A model generated the notes under the pieces. It ran no database searches. It was given only the letters and a program-made list of their open reading frames with translations, and was not told where the DNA came from. A DNA stretch of 33,087 nucleotides from Elusimicrobia bacterium RIFOXYD2_FULL_34_15. Lineage in GTDB: Bacteria > Elusimicrobiota > UBA8919. Below, one piece after another: positions 1 through 8,104 of this stretch; position 1 is the first letter of the stretch, and each line of letters opens with the position of its first letter. The translations under genes and the position numbers were made by a program. The stretch lies in NCBI GenBank assembly GCA_001800605.1, contig MGVS01000037.1, positions 1 through 33,087 of the forward strand. The letters are read 5' to 3'.

Positions 1-1
1 A

Positions 2-370
2 GAAAATATTCTTAAATTATTAAATAAAAAACATAATTGTAATATTAAAACAATAGATGGTTATAAAAACATGTCATTTAAAAAATGGTATGAAACATCA
101 GAAGAAACTTTTGGTTTCAATAAGTGTTTATCACCATGGATGCGGTTTAATATTATGCCAGACGGTAAAGCAAATTTTTGCATTGATTTTCCTGATTATA
201 TAATAGGAGATGCAAAAAAAGAATCTTTATCTGAAATCTGGAACGGTAAAAATGCCGGTACTTTTAGAGAAAAATATTTGAAAGAAGGGCCTCTCCCAAT
301 TTGCAACAGATGCTGCTGGTTATATAATGATTATAATAGATTACTTAAAGAATGGAAACAAGAAGGTTAA
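2..370 (+). CDS. Radical SAM protein, C-terminal SPASM domain (5'-truncated by window edge)
   Basis: The reading frame is open back to base 2, so the ATG at 71 is probably internal and this is the 3' end of a longer gene. The visible 120 or so residues look like a SPASM/twitch auxiliary iron-sulfur domain: a Cys in NKCLSPW, then a PDGKANFC strand, the IGDAKKESLSEIWNG segment typical of SPASM domains, and a C-x2-CC cluster (ICNRCC) near the end. SPASM domains bind extra 4Fe-4S clusters in radical SAM enzymes that modify peptides, sugars or other substrates. The radical SAM core with CxxxCxxC is outside the window, so the substrate is unknown. It ends 18 bp before the GH4 gene and is probably cotranscribed with it. 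Confidence 0.75.
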   Translation, partial: ENILKLLNKKHNCNIKTIDGYKNMSFKKWYETSEETFGFNKCLSPWMRFNIMPDGKANFCIDFPDYIIGDAKKESLSEIWNGKNAGTFREKYLKEGPLPICNRCCWLYNDYNRLLKEWKQEG

Positions 371-388
371 ATTAAGGAGGATTAATTT

Positions 389-1717
389 ATGGCACGGATA
401 GTTTTTATTGGCGCTGGAAGTCTGACATTTACCCGTAACCTGGTAAGGGATATACTAACTTTTCCTATTTTAAATGATTCTACTATTGTATTAATGGATA
501 TTAATAAAGAACGGCTTGAATTTGCCAGAAAAGCTGTTCAAAGCATTATAGACAGAGGTAAGTACCTTGCACGAATAGAAGTAACTTTAAATAGAAGGGA
601 AGCTCTCAAGGGTGCAGATGTTGTTTTATGTACAATTTTAGCAGGAGGAGTACAGGTCTGGCGTTATGATGTTGAAATACCAAAAAAATACGGAGTAAAT
701 CTTAACGTTGGAGATACGCGCGGTGTAGGCGGAATATTCAGAGCACTTCGTACTATACCTGTAATGTTAGATATCTGCAAAGACATGGAACAGGTTTGCC
801 CTAATGCGATACTTCTTAACTACACTAATCCGATGGCAATGTTATGCCGTGCAATGCAGAGAAAATCATTTATTAAACTAACCGGATTGTGTCATAGCGT
901 TCAAGGTTCAGCCGCAATGTTAGCAAGATGGATTAATACACCGATGGACCAGATAACATATGTTTGCGCCGGAATTAATCATCAAGCTTGGTACATTGAA
1001 TTCAAAAAGAACGGAAAAGATGCGTATCCAATGATTCGCAAAAAAGTTCTAACTGATAAAAAAGTTTATATTGAAGAAATCGTGCGTAATGAAATGTTTC
1101 TTGCACTGGATTATTACGTCAGTGAATCCAGCGGACATAATTCGGAGTATAACTGGTGGTTCCGTAAACGTTCTGATTTAATAAAGAAATATTGCAATGT
1201 CGGTACAAGCTGGAATCCCGGAGTTTACGCTTATATTTTAAATGAATATCTAAAAGCAGAAAGAACCTGGAAAAAAGAAATTACAGAATGGTTTAAAAAA
1301 GGTGCACCGTTATCTTTGGAAAGGGGACAGGAATATGCCGCATATATTATTAATGCATTAAAAGGTGGAGAACCGTTCGAATTTAACGGCAACGTACCTA
1401 ATACAGGAACCATAACAAATCTTCCCAAAGATGTATGTGTAGAAGTACCGGTTGTGGTAAATAAACGCGGATTCAATGTTATCCATGTAGGAGCAATTCC
1501 ACCGCAATGTGCAGCATTAAATAACATAAATATAGCATCGGAAGAAATGGCTGTGGAAGCAGCCCTGACAGGAAATGCAAAATTGGTGTATCATTCAATA
1601 ATAAATGATCCGCTGACAGCATCAGTTTTATCCTTGAGGGAAATTAAGAAAATGGTTGAGGATATGTTAAAACAAAATAAAGCATATTTACCTCAATTTA
1701 AATCAATTAAGTTTTAA
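389..1717 (+). CDS. Glycoside hydrolase family 4 (alpha-galactosidase/alpha-glucosidase-like)
   Basis: This is a 442-residue GH4 family enzyme. Known GH4 members hydrolyse glycosidic bonds by an NAD+- and divalent-metal-dependent redox/elimination mechanism in the cytoplasm. The N terminus has the dinucleotide-binding [15 protein letters not shown] segment with an acidic residue at the end of strand 2 (LMDINKER). The family segments [19 protein letters not shown] and GLCHSVQG follow; the Cys of the last and the His of GINHQAW are the usual metal ligands. Overall it is closest to the MelA/AglA-type branch. An AAGGAGG ribosome-binding site 8 nt upstream fixes the start. Length is normal. The exact sugar specificity cannot be read from sequence. 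Confidence 0.88.
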   Translation: MARIVFIGAGSLTFTRNLVRDILTFPILNDSTIVLMDINKERLEFARKAVQSIIDRGKYLARIEVTLNRREALKGADVVLCTILAGGVQVWRYDVEIPKKYGVNLNVGDTRGVGGIFRALRTIPVMLDICKDMEQVCPNAILLNYTNPMAMLCRAMQRKSFIKLTGLCHSVQGSAAMLARWINTPMDQITYVCAGINHQAWYIEFKKNGKDAYPMIRKKVLTDKKVYIEEIVRNEMFLALDYYVSESSGHNSEYNWWFRKRSDLIKKYCNVGTSWNPGVYAYILNEYLKAERTWKKEITEWFKKGAPLSLERGQEYAAYIINALKGGEPFEFNGNVPNTGTITNLPKDVCVEVPVVVNKRGFNVIHVGAIPPQCAALNNINIASEEMAVEAALTGNAKLVYHSIINDPLTASVLSLREIKKMVEDMLKQNKAYLPQFKSIKF

Positions 1718-1728
1718 GCAAATTTATT

Positions 1729-1756
1729 TTGTAAAATTAATTTATTTTTGTATAAT
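1729..1756 (+). promoter_or_regulatory. Predicted sigma-70-type promoter for trpG-trpD-trpC
   Basis: TTGTAA, 16-nt spacer, TATAAT, just after the GH4 stop codon. Predicted transcription would start near 1763, directly at the left arm of the repeat hairpin, giving a leader of about 115 nt before trpG. Prediction from consensus match only. Confidence 0.55.
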
Positions 1757-1764
1757 AACTAAGG

Positions 1765-1868
1765 CAGTACACAGTAAACTGTACACAGAATACAGTTTAA
1801 AAAGAAGGCGTTTTTGATTTTAGCTGTATCCTGTGTGCTGTATTCTGTGAGCTGTATCCTGTGTACTG
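1765..1868 (+). repeat. Heptad repeat inverted pair forming the trpG leader hairpin
   Basis: The right part is a run of 7-mers: CTGTATC, CTGTGTG, CTGTATT, CTGTGAG, CTGTATC, CTGTGTA. The left part (1765-1795) carries the complementary words (CAGTACA, CAGTAAA and so on). I aligned 1765-1795 with the reverse complement of 1838-1868 and counted 26 of 31 matching positions, so the RNA leader can form a long imperfect hairpin. The right array ends 8 nt before the trpG start codon. Unlike a classical trp attenuator, no Trp-codon leader peptide or U-run is evident. The ORF-track start at 1814 lies inside this repeat and is rejected. Confidence 0.85.
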
Positions 1869-1876
1869 ATATTAAA

Positions 1877-2449
1877 ATGATTCTAGTTATTGATAATTAT
1901 GATTCTTTTGTTTATAATCTCGTTCAATATTTAGGAGAGATGAATCCTGATATCAAAGTTTTCAGAAATGATGAAATCAGTATCAAAGAAATTGAAAAGT
2001 TAAACCCAACCCACATAATTATTTCTCCCGGACCTTGCACACCAAAAGAAGCAGGAATTTCGATACAAACCGTTAAACATTTCTCAAATAAAATACCGAT
2101 TTTAGGTGTTTGCCTGGGTCATCAATCTATAGGTGCTGCGATGGGCGGTAAAATAATTCATGCAAAAAAACTGATGCATGGTAAAACCTCTATGATATAT
2201 CATGACGGTAAGACAATTTTTAAAAATCTAAAAAATCCTTTTGAAGCAACAAGATATCATTCTTTGGTTGTGGAAAAAAAATCACTGCCCAAATGTTTTA
2301 AAATTTCCGCATGGACCAAAGACGGAGAAATAATGGGTTTAAGATTAAAAGAAAGTAAAAAACCTGTTGAGGGAATACAGTTCCATCCGGAATCTATATT
2401 AACCAAATCCGGTAAAAAACTATTAAAGAATTTCTTAGGATTAATATGA
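1877..2449 (+). CDS. trpG: Anthranilate synthase glutamine amidotransferase subunit (TrpG/PabA)
   Basis: Class I glutamine amidotransferase of about 190 residues, which releases ammonia from glutamine for TrpE to make anthranilate from chorismate. The nucleophile Cys sits in [10 protein letters not shown], the oxyanion region is SPGPCTP, and the catalytic His/Glu are in GIQFHPES. The N terminus [14 protein letters not shown] is the classic TrpG/PabA start, so I place initiation at 1877. The 21 residues added by the ORF-track start are repeat-encoded. No Shine-Dalgarno sequence precedes it. It overlaps trpD by 4 bp (ATGA). A PabA or dual role is possible because trpE is not in the window; the trpD and trpC neighbours favour TrpG. 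Confidence 0.9.
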   Translation: MILVIDNYDSFVYNLVQYLGEMNPDIKVFRNDEISIKEIEKLNPTHIIISPGPCTPKEAGISIQTVKHFSNKIPILGVCLGHQSIGAAMGGKIIHAKKLMHGKTSMIYHDGKTIFKNLKNPFEATRYHSLVVEKKSLPKCFKISAWTKDGEIMGLRLKESKKPVEGIQFHPESILTKSGKKLLKNFLGLI

Positions 2450-3498
2450 TTAAAGAAGCTATTGCAAAAATTGTTCAAAGAGAAAACTTAACCGAAAAAG
2501 AAGCAATTGATGTAATGACCGAGATAATGACCGGCCAGGCGACAGAAGCACAAATCGCTTCATTTATTACTGCACTAAGAATGAAAGGCGAGACTATAGA
2601 TGAAATTACCGGTTGTGCTAAGGTAATGCGAGAACACGCTACAAAGATTAAAGTTAAAAAACATGCAATTGATATAGACAGGGACGAAATTAATATTGAC
2701 TGGGAAACAATAGTTGATACCTGCGGTACCGGCGGGGATAAGACAAAAACTTTTAATGTATCTACTGTAACCGCATTTGTAGTTGCAGGTGCCGGCGTCG
2801 TTGTTGCAAAACATGGTAACCGCGCTGTAACGTCTAAATGCGGAAGCGCCGATGTCCTTGAAGAATTAGGCATCAATTTAGATTTAACTTTTGAAAAAGT
2901 GGAAGAATGCATAAATAAAATCGGAATTGGATTTTTATATGCACCGATGCTCCATTCAGCAATGAAATATGCTATAGGACCAAGAAGACAGATTAGCATA
3001 AGAACCATTTTTAATATTTTAGGTCCTTTAACTAATCCGGCAGGAGCAAATGCCCAGGTCTTAGGTGTATATTCTCCGGATTTAACCGAAACTCTAGCTT
3101 TTGTTTTAAAAAATCTAGGTTCTAAAAGTGCTTTTGTTGTTCATGGAATCGATGCTATTGATGAAATTTCAATAACCGGAAAAACTCAGATTTCTGAATT
3201 AAAAAATGGTATAATAAAAACTTATCTCATTAAACCTGAGGACTTTGGATTGAAAAGGGCTGAACCGGAAGATATTGCAGGCGGAGATGCAAAAGAAAAT
3301 GCAAAAACAATAATCGATATTCTTGAAGGTAAAAAAGGACCTAAAAGAGATATTGTTCTTCTAAATGCCGCTGCAGCATTGACTGCTGCAGGAAAATCAA
3401 GTAAGATTAAAGTAGGTATCGAACTTGCAGAAAAATCTATTGACTTAGGTAAAGCACTAAAAAAACTTGAAGAACTAAAAACAAATTGTGGAAAATAA
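2446..3498 (+). CDS. trpD: Anthranilate phosphoribosyltransferase
   Basis: TrpD transfers phosphoribose from PRPP to anthranilate, the second step of tryptophan synthesis. At 350 residues it is of normal length. The PRPP-binding [17 protein letters not shown] loop, the [18 protein letters not shown] stretch and the GPLTNPA motif are all present. The start overlaps the trpG stop in an ATGA junction, implying translational coupling. Its end overlaps trpC by 11 bp. No anomaly seen. Confidence 0.97.
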   Translation: MIKEAIAKIVQRENLTEKEAIDVMTEIMTGQATEAQIASFITALRMKGETIDEITGCAKVMREHATKIKVKKHAIDIDRDEINIDWETIVDTCGTGGDKTKTFNVSTVTAFVVAGAGVVVAKHGNRAVTSKCGSADVLEELGINLDLTFEKVEECINKIGIGFLYAPMLHSAMKYAIGPRRQISIRTIFNILGPLTNPAGANAQVLGVYSPDLTETLAFVLKNLGSKSAFVVHGIDAIDEISITGKTQISELKNGIIKTYLIKPEDFGLKRAEPEDIAGGDAKENAKTIIDILEGKKGPKRDIVLLNAAAALTAAGKSSKIKVGIELAEKSIDLGKALKKLEELKTNCGK

Positions 3499-4276
3499 TT
3501 TTTTAGATAAAATTGTTAAGTTTAAGAAAACAGAGATTTTACAAAGAAAAAAGCTGTTGCCTTTAGATAAAATTAGATCTCAAGTCAGGAATTTGAAATC
3601 ACTAAGAAATTTTAAAGAAGCTATTTCAAAACCAAACCGCTTAAACTTAATTGCAGAAATAAAAAAAGCATCACCGTCTGCAGGTGTAATTTCAAAAGAT
3701 TTTAACGTTCAGAATATTGCAAAACAGTATAATCAAGCCGGTGTAGATGCAATATCGGTACTCACAGAAACAAAATATTTTCAGGGTGATATTTCATATA
3801 TAAACACAGTTAAGAAAAACGGTTCTTTGCCTGTATTAAGAAAAGATTTTTTAATTGACGATTATCAGATTTACGAGTCAAAATATTACGGCGCCGATGC
3901 TATACTTCTGATTGTTGCAATTTTAAATAAAGAAAAATTAAGAAAATTCTTAAAAATTGCAAAAAAAATAAATCTTTCTTGCATAGTAGAAGTCCATACA
4001 AAAGCGGAATTGAAAATCGCTTTAGAAACAAATGCAGAAATAATAGGAATAAACAATAGAAATCTTTTTGATTTTTCTGTTGATTTAAACACAACTATTA
4101 GTCTTAAATCCGAAATTCCTAAAAATAAAATAGTGATTTCGGAAAGCGGAATAAAAACGAAAGAAGATATAAATGCATTAAGAAATATAGGCGTGAACGC
4201 TGTTTTAATAGGACAACATTTTATGGAATCAAAAAATATAAAAAAGTCGATTGCAGAGCTCTTAGCAGTAGCTTAA
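3488..4276 (+). CDS. trpC: Indole-3-glycerol phosphate synthase
   Basis: A 262-residue TIM-barrel enzyme that closes the indole ring from CdRP. Visible family motifs are [14 protein letters not shown] (catalytic Lys), [28 protein letters not shown] and the C-terminal phosphate-binding ISESGIKT and [12 protein letters not shown]. The start is GTG at 3488, inside the end of trpD, consistent with coupled translation. It is not fused to TrpF, which is a separate gene downstream. A 227-bp repeat-bearing gap follows before trpB, so the operon may be split into two transcription units there. Confidence 0.96.
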   Translation: MENNFLDKIVKFKKTEILQRKKLLPLDKIRSQVRNLKSLRNFKEAISKPNRLNLIAEIKKASPSAGVISKDFNVQNIAKQYNQAGVDAISVLTETKYFQGDISYINTVKKNGSLPVLRKDFLIDDYQIYESKYYGADAILLIVAILNKEKLRKFLKIAKKINLSCIVEVHTKAELKIALETNAEIIGINNRNLFDFSVDLNTTISLKSEIPKNKIVISESGIKTKEDINALRNIGVNAVLIGQHFMESKNIKKSIAELLAVA

Positions 4277-4322
4277 GACATCTAAGTCAAATTAAACAGA
4301 CATAATAAATATAGTATATTTT

Positions 4323-4452
4323 GTAATTAGGAAGAGCCTGCCTACCGGCAGGCAGGTAATCCCGATAAATCGGGACAAGTTTGGTAGTTAGTGATAAATT
4401 TTTCGATTTTAATAAAATAGATACCTATCGCTAATTACTAACTACTAATTAC
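4323..4452 (+). repeat. Heptad repeat hairpin (TAGTTAG/CTAACTA family) with an interrupted left arm
   Basis: The right arm, 4427-4452, is ATCGCTAATTACTAACTACT plus six more bases, made of 7-mers. Its reverse complement matches a left arm that is split into GTAATTAG at 4323-4330 and TAGTTAGTGAT at 4385-4395, with one fewer 7-mer on the left. The 54 bases between these pieces are a GC-rich palindromic insert, annotated separately. This supports insertion of palindromes into a pre-existing heptad hairpin. Confidence 0.75.
4331..4384 (+). repeat. Two adjacent palindromic elements inserted in the heptad hairpin
   Basis: The first palindrome is CCTGCCTACCGGCAGGCAGG (4337-4356). The second is TCCCGATAAATCGGGA. 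Relatives of the first occur at 23079-23098 and 31500-31532, and of the second at 10815-10830 and 31451-31472. They are much richer in GC than the surrounding sequence. Confidence 0.8.
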
Positions 4453-4462
4453 TTAAATTCCG

Positions 4463-4480
4463 AGGTCGCCACGACGACCT
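4463..4480 (+). repeat. Short GC-rich hairpin in the trpB leader
   Basis: AGGTCG, loop CCACGA, CGACCT, lying 23 bp before the trpB start and just upstream of its GGGGG ribosome-binding site. It could be another palindromic repeat family or a leader structure. No terminator U-run follows. Confidence 0.5.
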
Positions 4481-4503
4481 AAAAATTTACAAGGGGGTTA
4501 TGT

Positions 4504-5859
4504 ATGGACGATACAAAGATTTTATTGACGGAAAAAGAACTGCCGCAGAGATGGTACAATATTCAGGCAGATTTACCGGAACCATTAGCACCGCCTCTTA
4601 ATCCTCAAACAAAAAAACCTATTGGACCTCAGGAACTGGCCCCCATTTTTCCCATGGAATTAATTAAGCAGGAAGTTTCGCAAGAAAGATGGATTGAAAT
4701 TCCTGATGAACTGCTTGATATATATAAATTGTGGAGACCGTCGCCATTACATAGAGCGAAACGGTTAGAAAAATATCTCAAAACTCCGGCAAGAATATAT
4801 TTCAAAAATGAATCGGTATCACCTGCAGGAAGCCATAAACCAAATACAGCAATTGCGCAGGCATATTATAATAAAAAAGAAGGGGTAAAGCGGTTATCAA
4901 CCGAGACTGGAGCAGGCCAATGGGGAAGCGCACTTTCATTTGCGTGTAATCTTTTCGGGTTAGAATGCACTGTCTATATGGTTAAGGTTTCGTACGACCA
5001 AAAACCGTACAGAAAATTTTTAATGCAGACATATGGCGCAAAAGTTTTTGCTTCTCCTACTAACCTTACAAATTCAGGAAGAGAAGTTTTAAAAAAAGAT
5101 CCTAATTCGCCGGGTTCACTTGGTATAGCAATAAGTGAGGCGGTTGAAGATGCCGCAACACATGATGATACAAAATATTCGCTTGGAAGTGTATTGAATC
5201 ATGTTATATTACATCAGACAGTTGTCGGTCTCGAGACACAAAAACAGCTTAAAATTGCCGGTGAAAAACCGGACATTTTAATTGCCTGTGTCGGAGGCGG
5301 CAGTAATTTTGGCGGTTTTACTTTTCCGTTTATTCCGGAAAAACTAAAAGGTAACAATATAAAAATGATAGCGGTTGAACCTACATCCTGTCCGACACTT
5401 ACAAAAGGACCTTTCAGATACGACCATGGCGATGTTGCAAAATTTACGCCTTTAATGATGATGTACACACTTGGCCATACCTTTGTTCCACCGGCAATTC
5501 ATGCCGGCGGACTCAGATATCACGGTGCTTCTCCGCTTGTATCCTTACTACTAAATAAAAAAGTTATAGAAGCGGTTGCCTATCCGCAAAATTCTGTTTT
5601 CGAAGCAGCTGTAACTTTTGCAAGAACAGAAGGAATATTGCCTGCACCTGAAACTGCACATGCAATAAAATGTGCAATTGATGAAGCTGTAAAATGCCGC
5701 CAGACGAAAGAAGAAAAATGCATAGTTTTAAATTTCTCCGGGCACGGTCATTTTGATTTAGCGTCTTACGATAAATATTTATCAGGAAAGCTAGAGGATT
5801 ACGAACTTCCTGATGAAAAAATTAAGGAAGCGCTTTGTGAATTAAAAGATCTATTATGA
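4504..5859 (+). CDS. trpB: Tryptophan synthase beta chain, TrpB2 type
   Basis: A 451-residue PLP enzyme of the TrpB2 (TrpB-like) family, longer than classical TrpB of about 400 residues. It has the long N-terminal extension rich in prolines ([13 protein letters not shown]), the WRPSPLHRA segment, the PLP lysine in GSHKPNTA (about residue 112), ETGAGQWG, and the phosphate-binding [10 protein letters not shown]. The reaction is condensation of indole with serine. Classical TrpB1 is activated by TrpA; TrpB2 proteins often work without that complex or with an atypical TrpA. No trpA is present here. A GGGGG ribosome-binding site precedes the ATG. It overlaps trpF by 4 bp (ATGA), so its place in the Trp pathway is well supported. 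Confidence 0.95.
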   Translation: MDDTKILLTEKELPQRWYNIQADLPEPLAPPLNPQTKKPIGPQELAPIFPMELIKQEVSQERWIEIPDELLDIYKLWRPSPLHRAKRLEKYLKTPARIYFKNESVSPAGSHKPNTAIAQAYYNKKEGVKRLSTETGAGQWGSALSFACNLFGLECTVYMVKVSYDQKPYRKFLMQTYGAKVFASPTNLTNSGREVLKKDPNSPGSLGIAISEAVEDAATHDDTKYSLGSVLNHVILHQTVVGLETQKQLKIAGEKPDILIACVGGGSNFGGFTFPFIPEKLKGNNIKMIAVEPTSCPTLTKGPFRYDHGDVAKFTPLMMMYTLGHTFVPPAIHAGGLRYHGASPLVSLLLNKKVIEAVAYPQNSVFEAAVTFARTEGILPAPETAHAIKCAIDEAVKCRQTKEEKCIVLNFSGHGHFDLASYDKYLSGKLEDYELPDEKIKEALCELKDLL

Positions 5860-6521
5860 CAAGAATAAAAATCTGCGGAATAACAAATGAAAAAGATGCC
5901 TTATGGGCATCAAATGCCGGTGTGGATTTTATCGGACTGAATTTCTATAAAAACAGTCCGCGTAAAATTTCTGCCGAAATGGCAAAGAAAATCACATCAA
6001 AACTGCCTGAATTTGTAAAATCCGTAGGTGTTTTTGTTGATGAAGAAATTGATGTTTTATTAAAAACTATAAAAAAAACACAATTAAAACTGGTTCAACT
6101 TCACGGAAACGAATCTCCGGAATATTGTGATGAACTAAAAAGTAAAATATCAGAATCTCTTCCACCGGATACCTTATGGGAAAATAAACCTCAGATTATA
6201 AAAGCATTTAGGATAAACAACGATTTTCCTGTAGAAAATATAAGTAAATTCAATAATGCAGATTATTTTTTATTAGACACTTTTGTAGAAGACATTCCTG
6301 GCGGAACAGGCGAAGTTTTTAATTGGGATATCGCCATAGAAGCTAAAAAAGCCGGGAAACCTATATTTTTATCCGGCGGTTTAAATCCTGAGAATGTAAC
6401 GGAAGCAATTAAAAGAGTTGAACCTTTTGCAGTAGATGCCTGTTCCGGAATAGAACGTACTCCAACCCGTAAAGATTATGATAAAATGCTTGCTTTTGTT
6501 AAAGCAGTAAGAAAAATTTAA
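5856..6521 (+). CDS. trpF: Phosphoribosylanthranilate isomerase
   Basis: A 221-residue TIM barrel that isomerises phosphoribosylanthranilate to CdRP. The N terminus carries KICGIT with the catalytic Cys. Later motifs are QLHGNE, LLDTF with the catalytic Asp, [11 protein letters not shown] and [10 protein letters not shown], and the phosphate site AVDACSGIE. The start is coupled to trpB by an ATGA overlap. Length is close to the family norm. It is the last gene of the Trp cluster; trpA would often follow but does not. Confidence 0.95.
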   Translation: MTRIKICGITNEKDALWASNAGVDFIGLNFYKNSPRKISAEMAKKITSKLPEFVKSVGVFVDEEIDVLLKTIKKTQLKLVQLHGNESPEYCDELKSKISESLPPDTLWENKPQIIKAFRINNDFPVENISKFNNADYFLLDTFVEDIPGGTGEVFNWDIAIEAKKAGKPIFLSGGLNPENVTEAIKRVEPFAVDACSGIERTPTRKDYDKMLAFVKAVRKI

Positions 6522-6538
6522 AAAACATAATTTTATTA

Positions 6539-6566
6539 TTGCTTTTTGAAGAATTATAACTAAAAT
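6539..6566 (+). promoter_or_regulatory. Predicted promoter for the CsgG-like secreted protein gene
   Basis: TTGCTT, 16-nt spacer, TAAAAT. Transcription would begin near 6573, which is downstream of the ORF-track ATG at 6567 and so supports the later start at 6597. Consensus prediction only. Confidence 0.45.
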
Positions 6567-6596
6567 ATGTTTTTAACATTCCAAGGAGGTATATTT

Positions 6597-7931
6597 ATGG
6601 TTTCAAAGATTTCCAAGTTTCTTCCCTGTTTTCTTGTTTTTGGATTGCTCATCGGTATAACATATGCGCAAACAACTGCCGATACAACTAAAACAACTAC
6701 TGAACAACCGGTAAAAAAGGAAGAACCGGCAAAAGCACCAATAACCCAAGTTCAAAAAGAAGAAAATAATACAACACCCGCGGCACCTGTCGTTGCTCCT
6801 TCTGTAACACCTGCCCCTGTTTCACAAACGCCTATTACTCCTGCGGTAACACCAACACCGGCATCTACCCCAAGCAACGGAAAAACAAAAGTTGCAGTTA
6901 TGGATTTTGAAAGTATCGGAAGAAATATAAAAGAAAATGATTTAGGCCTGTCCGTTGCAGATAATTTAAGAACAATTCTCTTTAAAACCGGAAAATTTGA
7001 TGTTGTTGAAAGAAATTATTTAATGAAATTACTGGAAGAACAAAAACTGCAAATGAGCGGTATAGTAGACAGTGATACAGCGGTACAAATAGGAAAACTT
7101 TCTGGTGCCGGAAAACTTATTGTAGGGAGCGTATCCAAAATAGGTACTAAATATACAATAAACTCAAGGTTAATTGATATTAAATCAGGTTCTGTAGAAA
7201 AAGCAGAAAGTTTAGGTGGTTATAGTGAAGACGATATACCCAACATGATTGAAGATATTGCAAAATTACTGATGGGTGATACCGTAACACGCCCAAAAAT
7301 TCAAACTGCTGAAAAAAAACAGGAACCAGTCATAGAACCGGTAAAACCTGTTGAATCACCCAAAAAACCCGATACAGCTAAAAAAGATGAATCTGATTCA
7401 AAAAAAAGAGCTGCGGTTGATCTCGATATAGGAATTAAAGCCGGTGCATTTTACCTACTTGATAGTAAATTATCAAAAGATTTTAGTTTAGGATTTTTAT
7501 GGGGTGGTACGGCATCTCTATGGATTACAAGAATAGGCCTTCAGTACGAATATGAAAAATACAATAATACAGGTGAAAGAACACAACGTACCAATAATGG
7601 GATAAATATCGTTACAACAAAAACCAATACCGAAATGGATTTGACCCCAGGTTGGTTTTCATTACTAATCCGGGGCAATTATGACAATGCTTCTATGTCT
7701 TATGGTTATATAGGTGTTGGAATGGGAAGTATTAAATCTGAAAAAACTGTTACAGTTAATAACGTTGCACTTCCAACTGTAAGCGATACATTTAGCGGTC
7801 AACAGTTTTTAATTGGCTTTAACGGCAAACATGCCGGACTTTGTGTTAAATACAGTAAAATATCTACGAATGCCAGATGGGCAGATGTGGACTTAGGTGG
7901 TCTATCTGCGACGTTAGGTTTGTTCTTTTGA
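6597..7931 (+). CDS. Secreted protein with CsgG-like domain and C-terminal barrel-like domain
   Basis: About 444 residues from the ATG at 6597, which follows a perfect AAGGAGGT site; the ORF-track start 30 nt upstream lacks one. A signal peptide (to about residue 25, ending TYAQ) is followed by a Thr/Pro/Lys-rich linker to about residue 95. Next comes a CsgG/TolB-like domain (about 98-225: KVAVMDFES, VVERNYLMKLLEEQ, AVQIGKLSGAGKLIVGSVSK). A second Lys/Pro-rich linker leads to a glycine- and aromatic-rich C terminus (about 275-444) ending in Phe that looks like a small outer-membrane beta barrel. CsgG-like domains often act in envelope assembly or secretion, but the exact role is unknown. The gene is bounded by a predicted promoter and terminators, so it is probably monocistronic. 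Confidence 0.78.
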   Translation: MVSKISKFLPCFLVFGLLIGITYAQTTADTTKTTTEQPVKKEEPAKAPITQVQKEENNTTPAAPVVAPSVTPAPVSQTPITPAVTPTPASTPSNGKTKVAVMDFESIGRNIKENDLGLSVADNLRTILFKTGKFDVVERNYLMKLLEEQKLQMSGIVDSDTAVQIGKLSGAGKLIVGSVSKIGTKYTINSRLIDIKSGSVEKAESLGGYSEDDIPNMIEDIAKLLMGDTVTRPKIQTAEKKQEPVIEPVKPVESPKKPDTAKKDESDSKKRAAVDLDIGIKAGAFYLLDSKLSKDFSLGFLWGGTASLWITRIGLQYEYEKYNNTGERTQRTNNGINIVTTKTNTEMDLTPGWFSLLIRGNYDNASMSYGYIGVGMGSIKSEKTVTVNNVALPTVSDTFSGQQFLIGFNGKHAGLCVKYSKISTNARWADVDLGGLSATLGLFF

Positions 7932-7937
7932 AGACCA

Positions 7938-7975
7938 ATTACACAGATTTAACAACAAGTCTTAATCTGTGTAAT
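7938..7975 (+). repeat. Inverted copies of the AATCTGTGTAAT repeat
   Basis: ATTACACAGATT (7938-7949) and AATCTGTGTAAT (7964-7975) are perfect 12-bp inverted repeats. The same word occurs twice before lnt (29839-29874) and in interrupted form at 23067-23192, so this is a dispersed family. More diverged copies seem to continue to about 7999. Confidence 0.75.
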
Positions 7976-7999
7976 CTATGTTGCTAATCAATGTAATCA

Positions 8000-8031
8000 G
8001 TGATTGTTTGTTTTTTAAACAATCACAATTT
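8000..8031 (+). terminator. Intrinsic-terminator-like hairpin 1
   Basis: Perfect 10-bp stem GTGATTGTTT / AAACAATCAC with a 7-nt loop, followed by AATTTTT. It lies downstream of the CsgG-like gene. The stem is AT-rich, so its strength is uncertain. Confidence 0.55.
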
Positions 8032-8033
8032 TT

Positions 8034-8067
8034 AAAAAGCGATTCCTATACAAAAGGGTCGCTTTTT
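8034..8067 (+). terminator. Intrinsic-terminator-like hairpin 2
   Basis: AAAAAGCGA pairs with TCGCTTTTT, with an inner CCT/AGG pairing and a terminal T-run. The symmetry would allow use on both strands. It ends 2 bp before the -35 box of the leuS promoter, cleanly separating the two units. Confidence 0.75.
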
Positions 8068-8069
8068 AA

Positions 8070-8098
8070 TTGCAATTTATCGGAATTTTTAATATAAT
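8070..8098 (+). promoter_or_regulatory. Predicted leaderless promoter of leuS
   Basis: TTGCAA, 17-nt spacer, TATAAT, then only six bases (TCTACT) to the leuS ATG. The expected start point falls on or next to the A of the start codon and no Shine-Dalgarno sequence exists, so the mRNA is probably leaderless. Confidence 0.7.
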
Positions 8099-8104
8099 TC
8101 TACT

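Noticed and set aside
1814-1876. Upstream start of trpG adding MILAVSCVLYSVSCILCTDIK
   Set aside because: The extra codons are heptad repeat, and the conserved TrpG N terminus begins at 1877.
2475-3008. 177-residue minus-strand ORF opposite trpD
   Set aside because: A shadow ORF with composition typical of antisense to a conserved gene; trpD motifs are on the plus strand.
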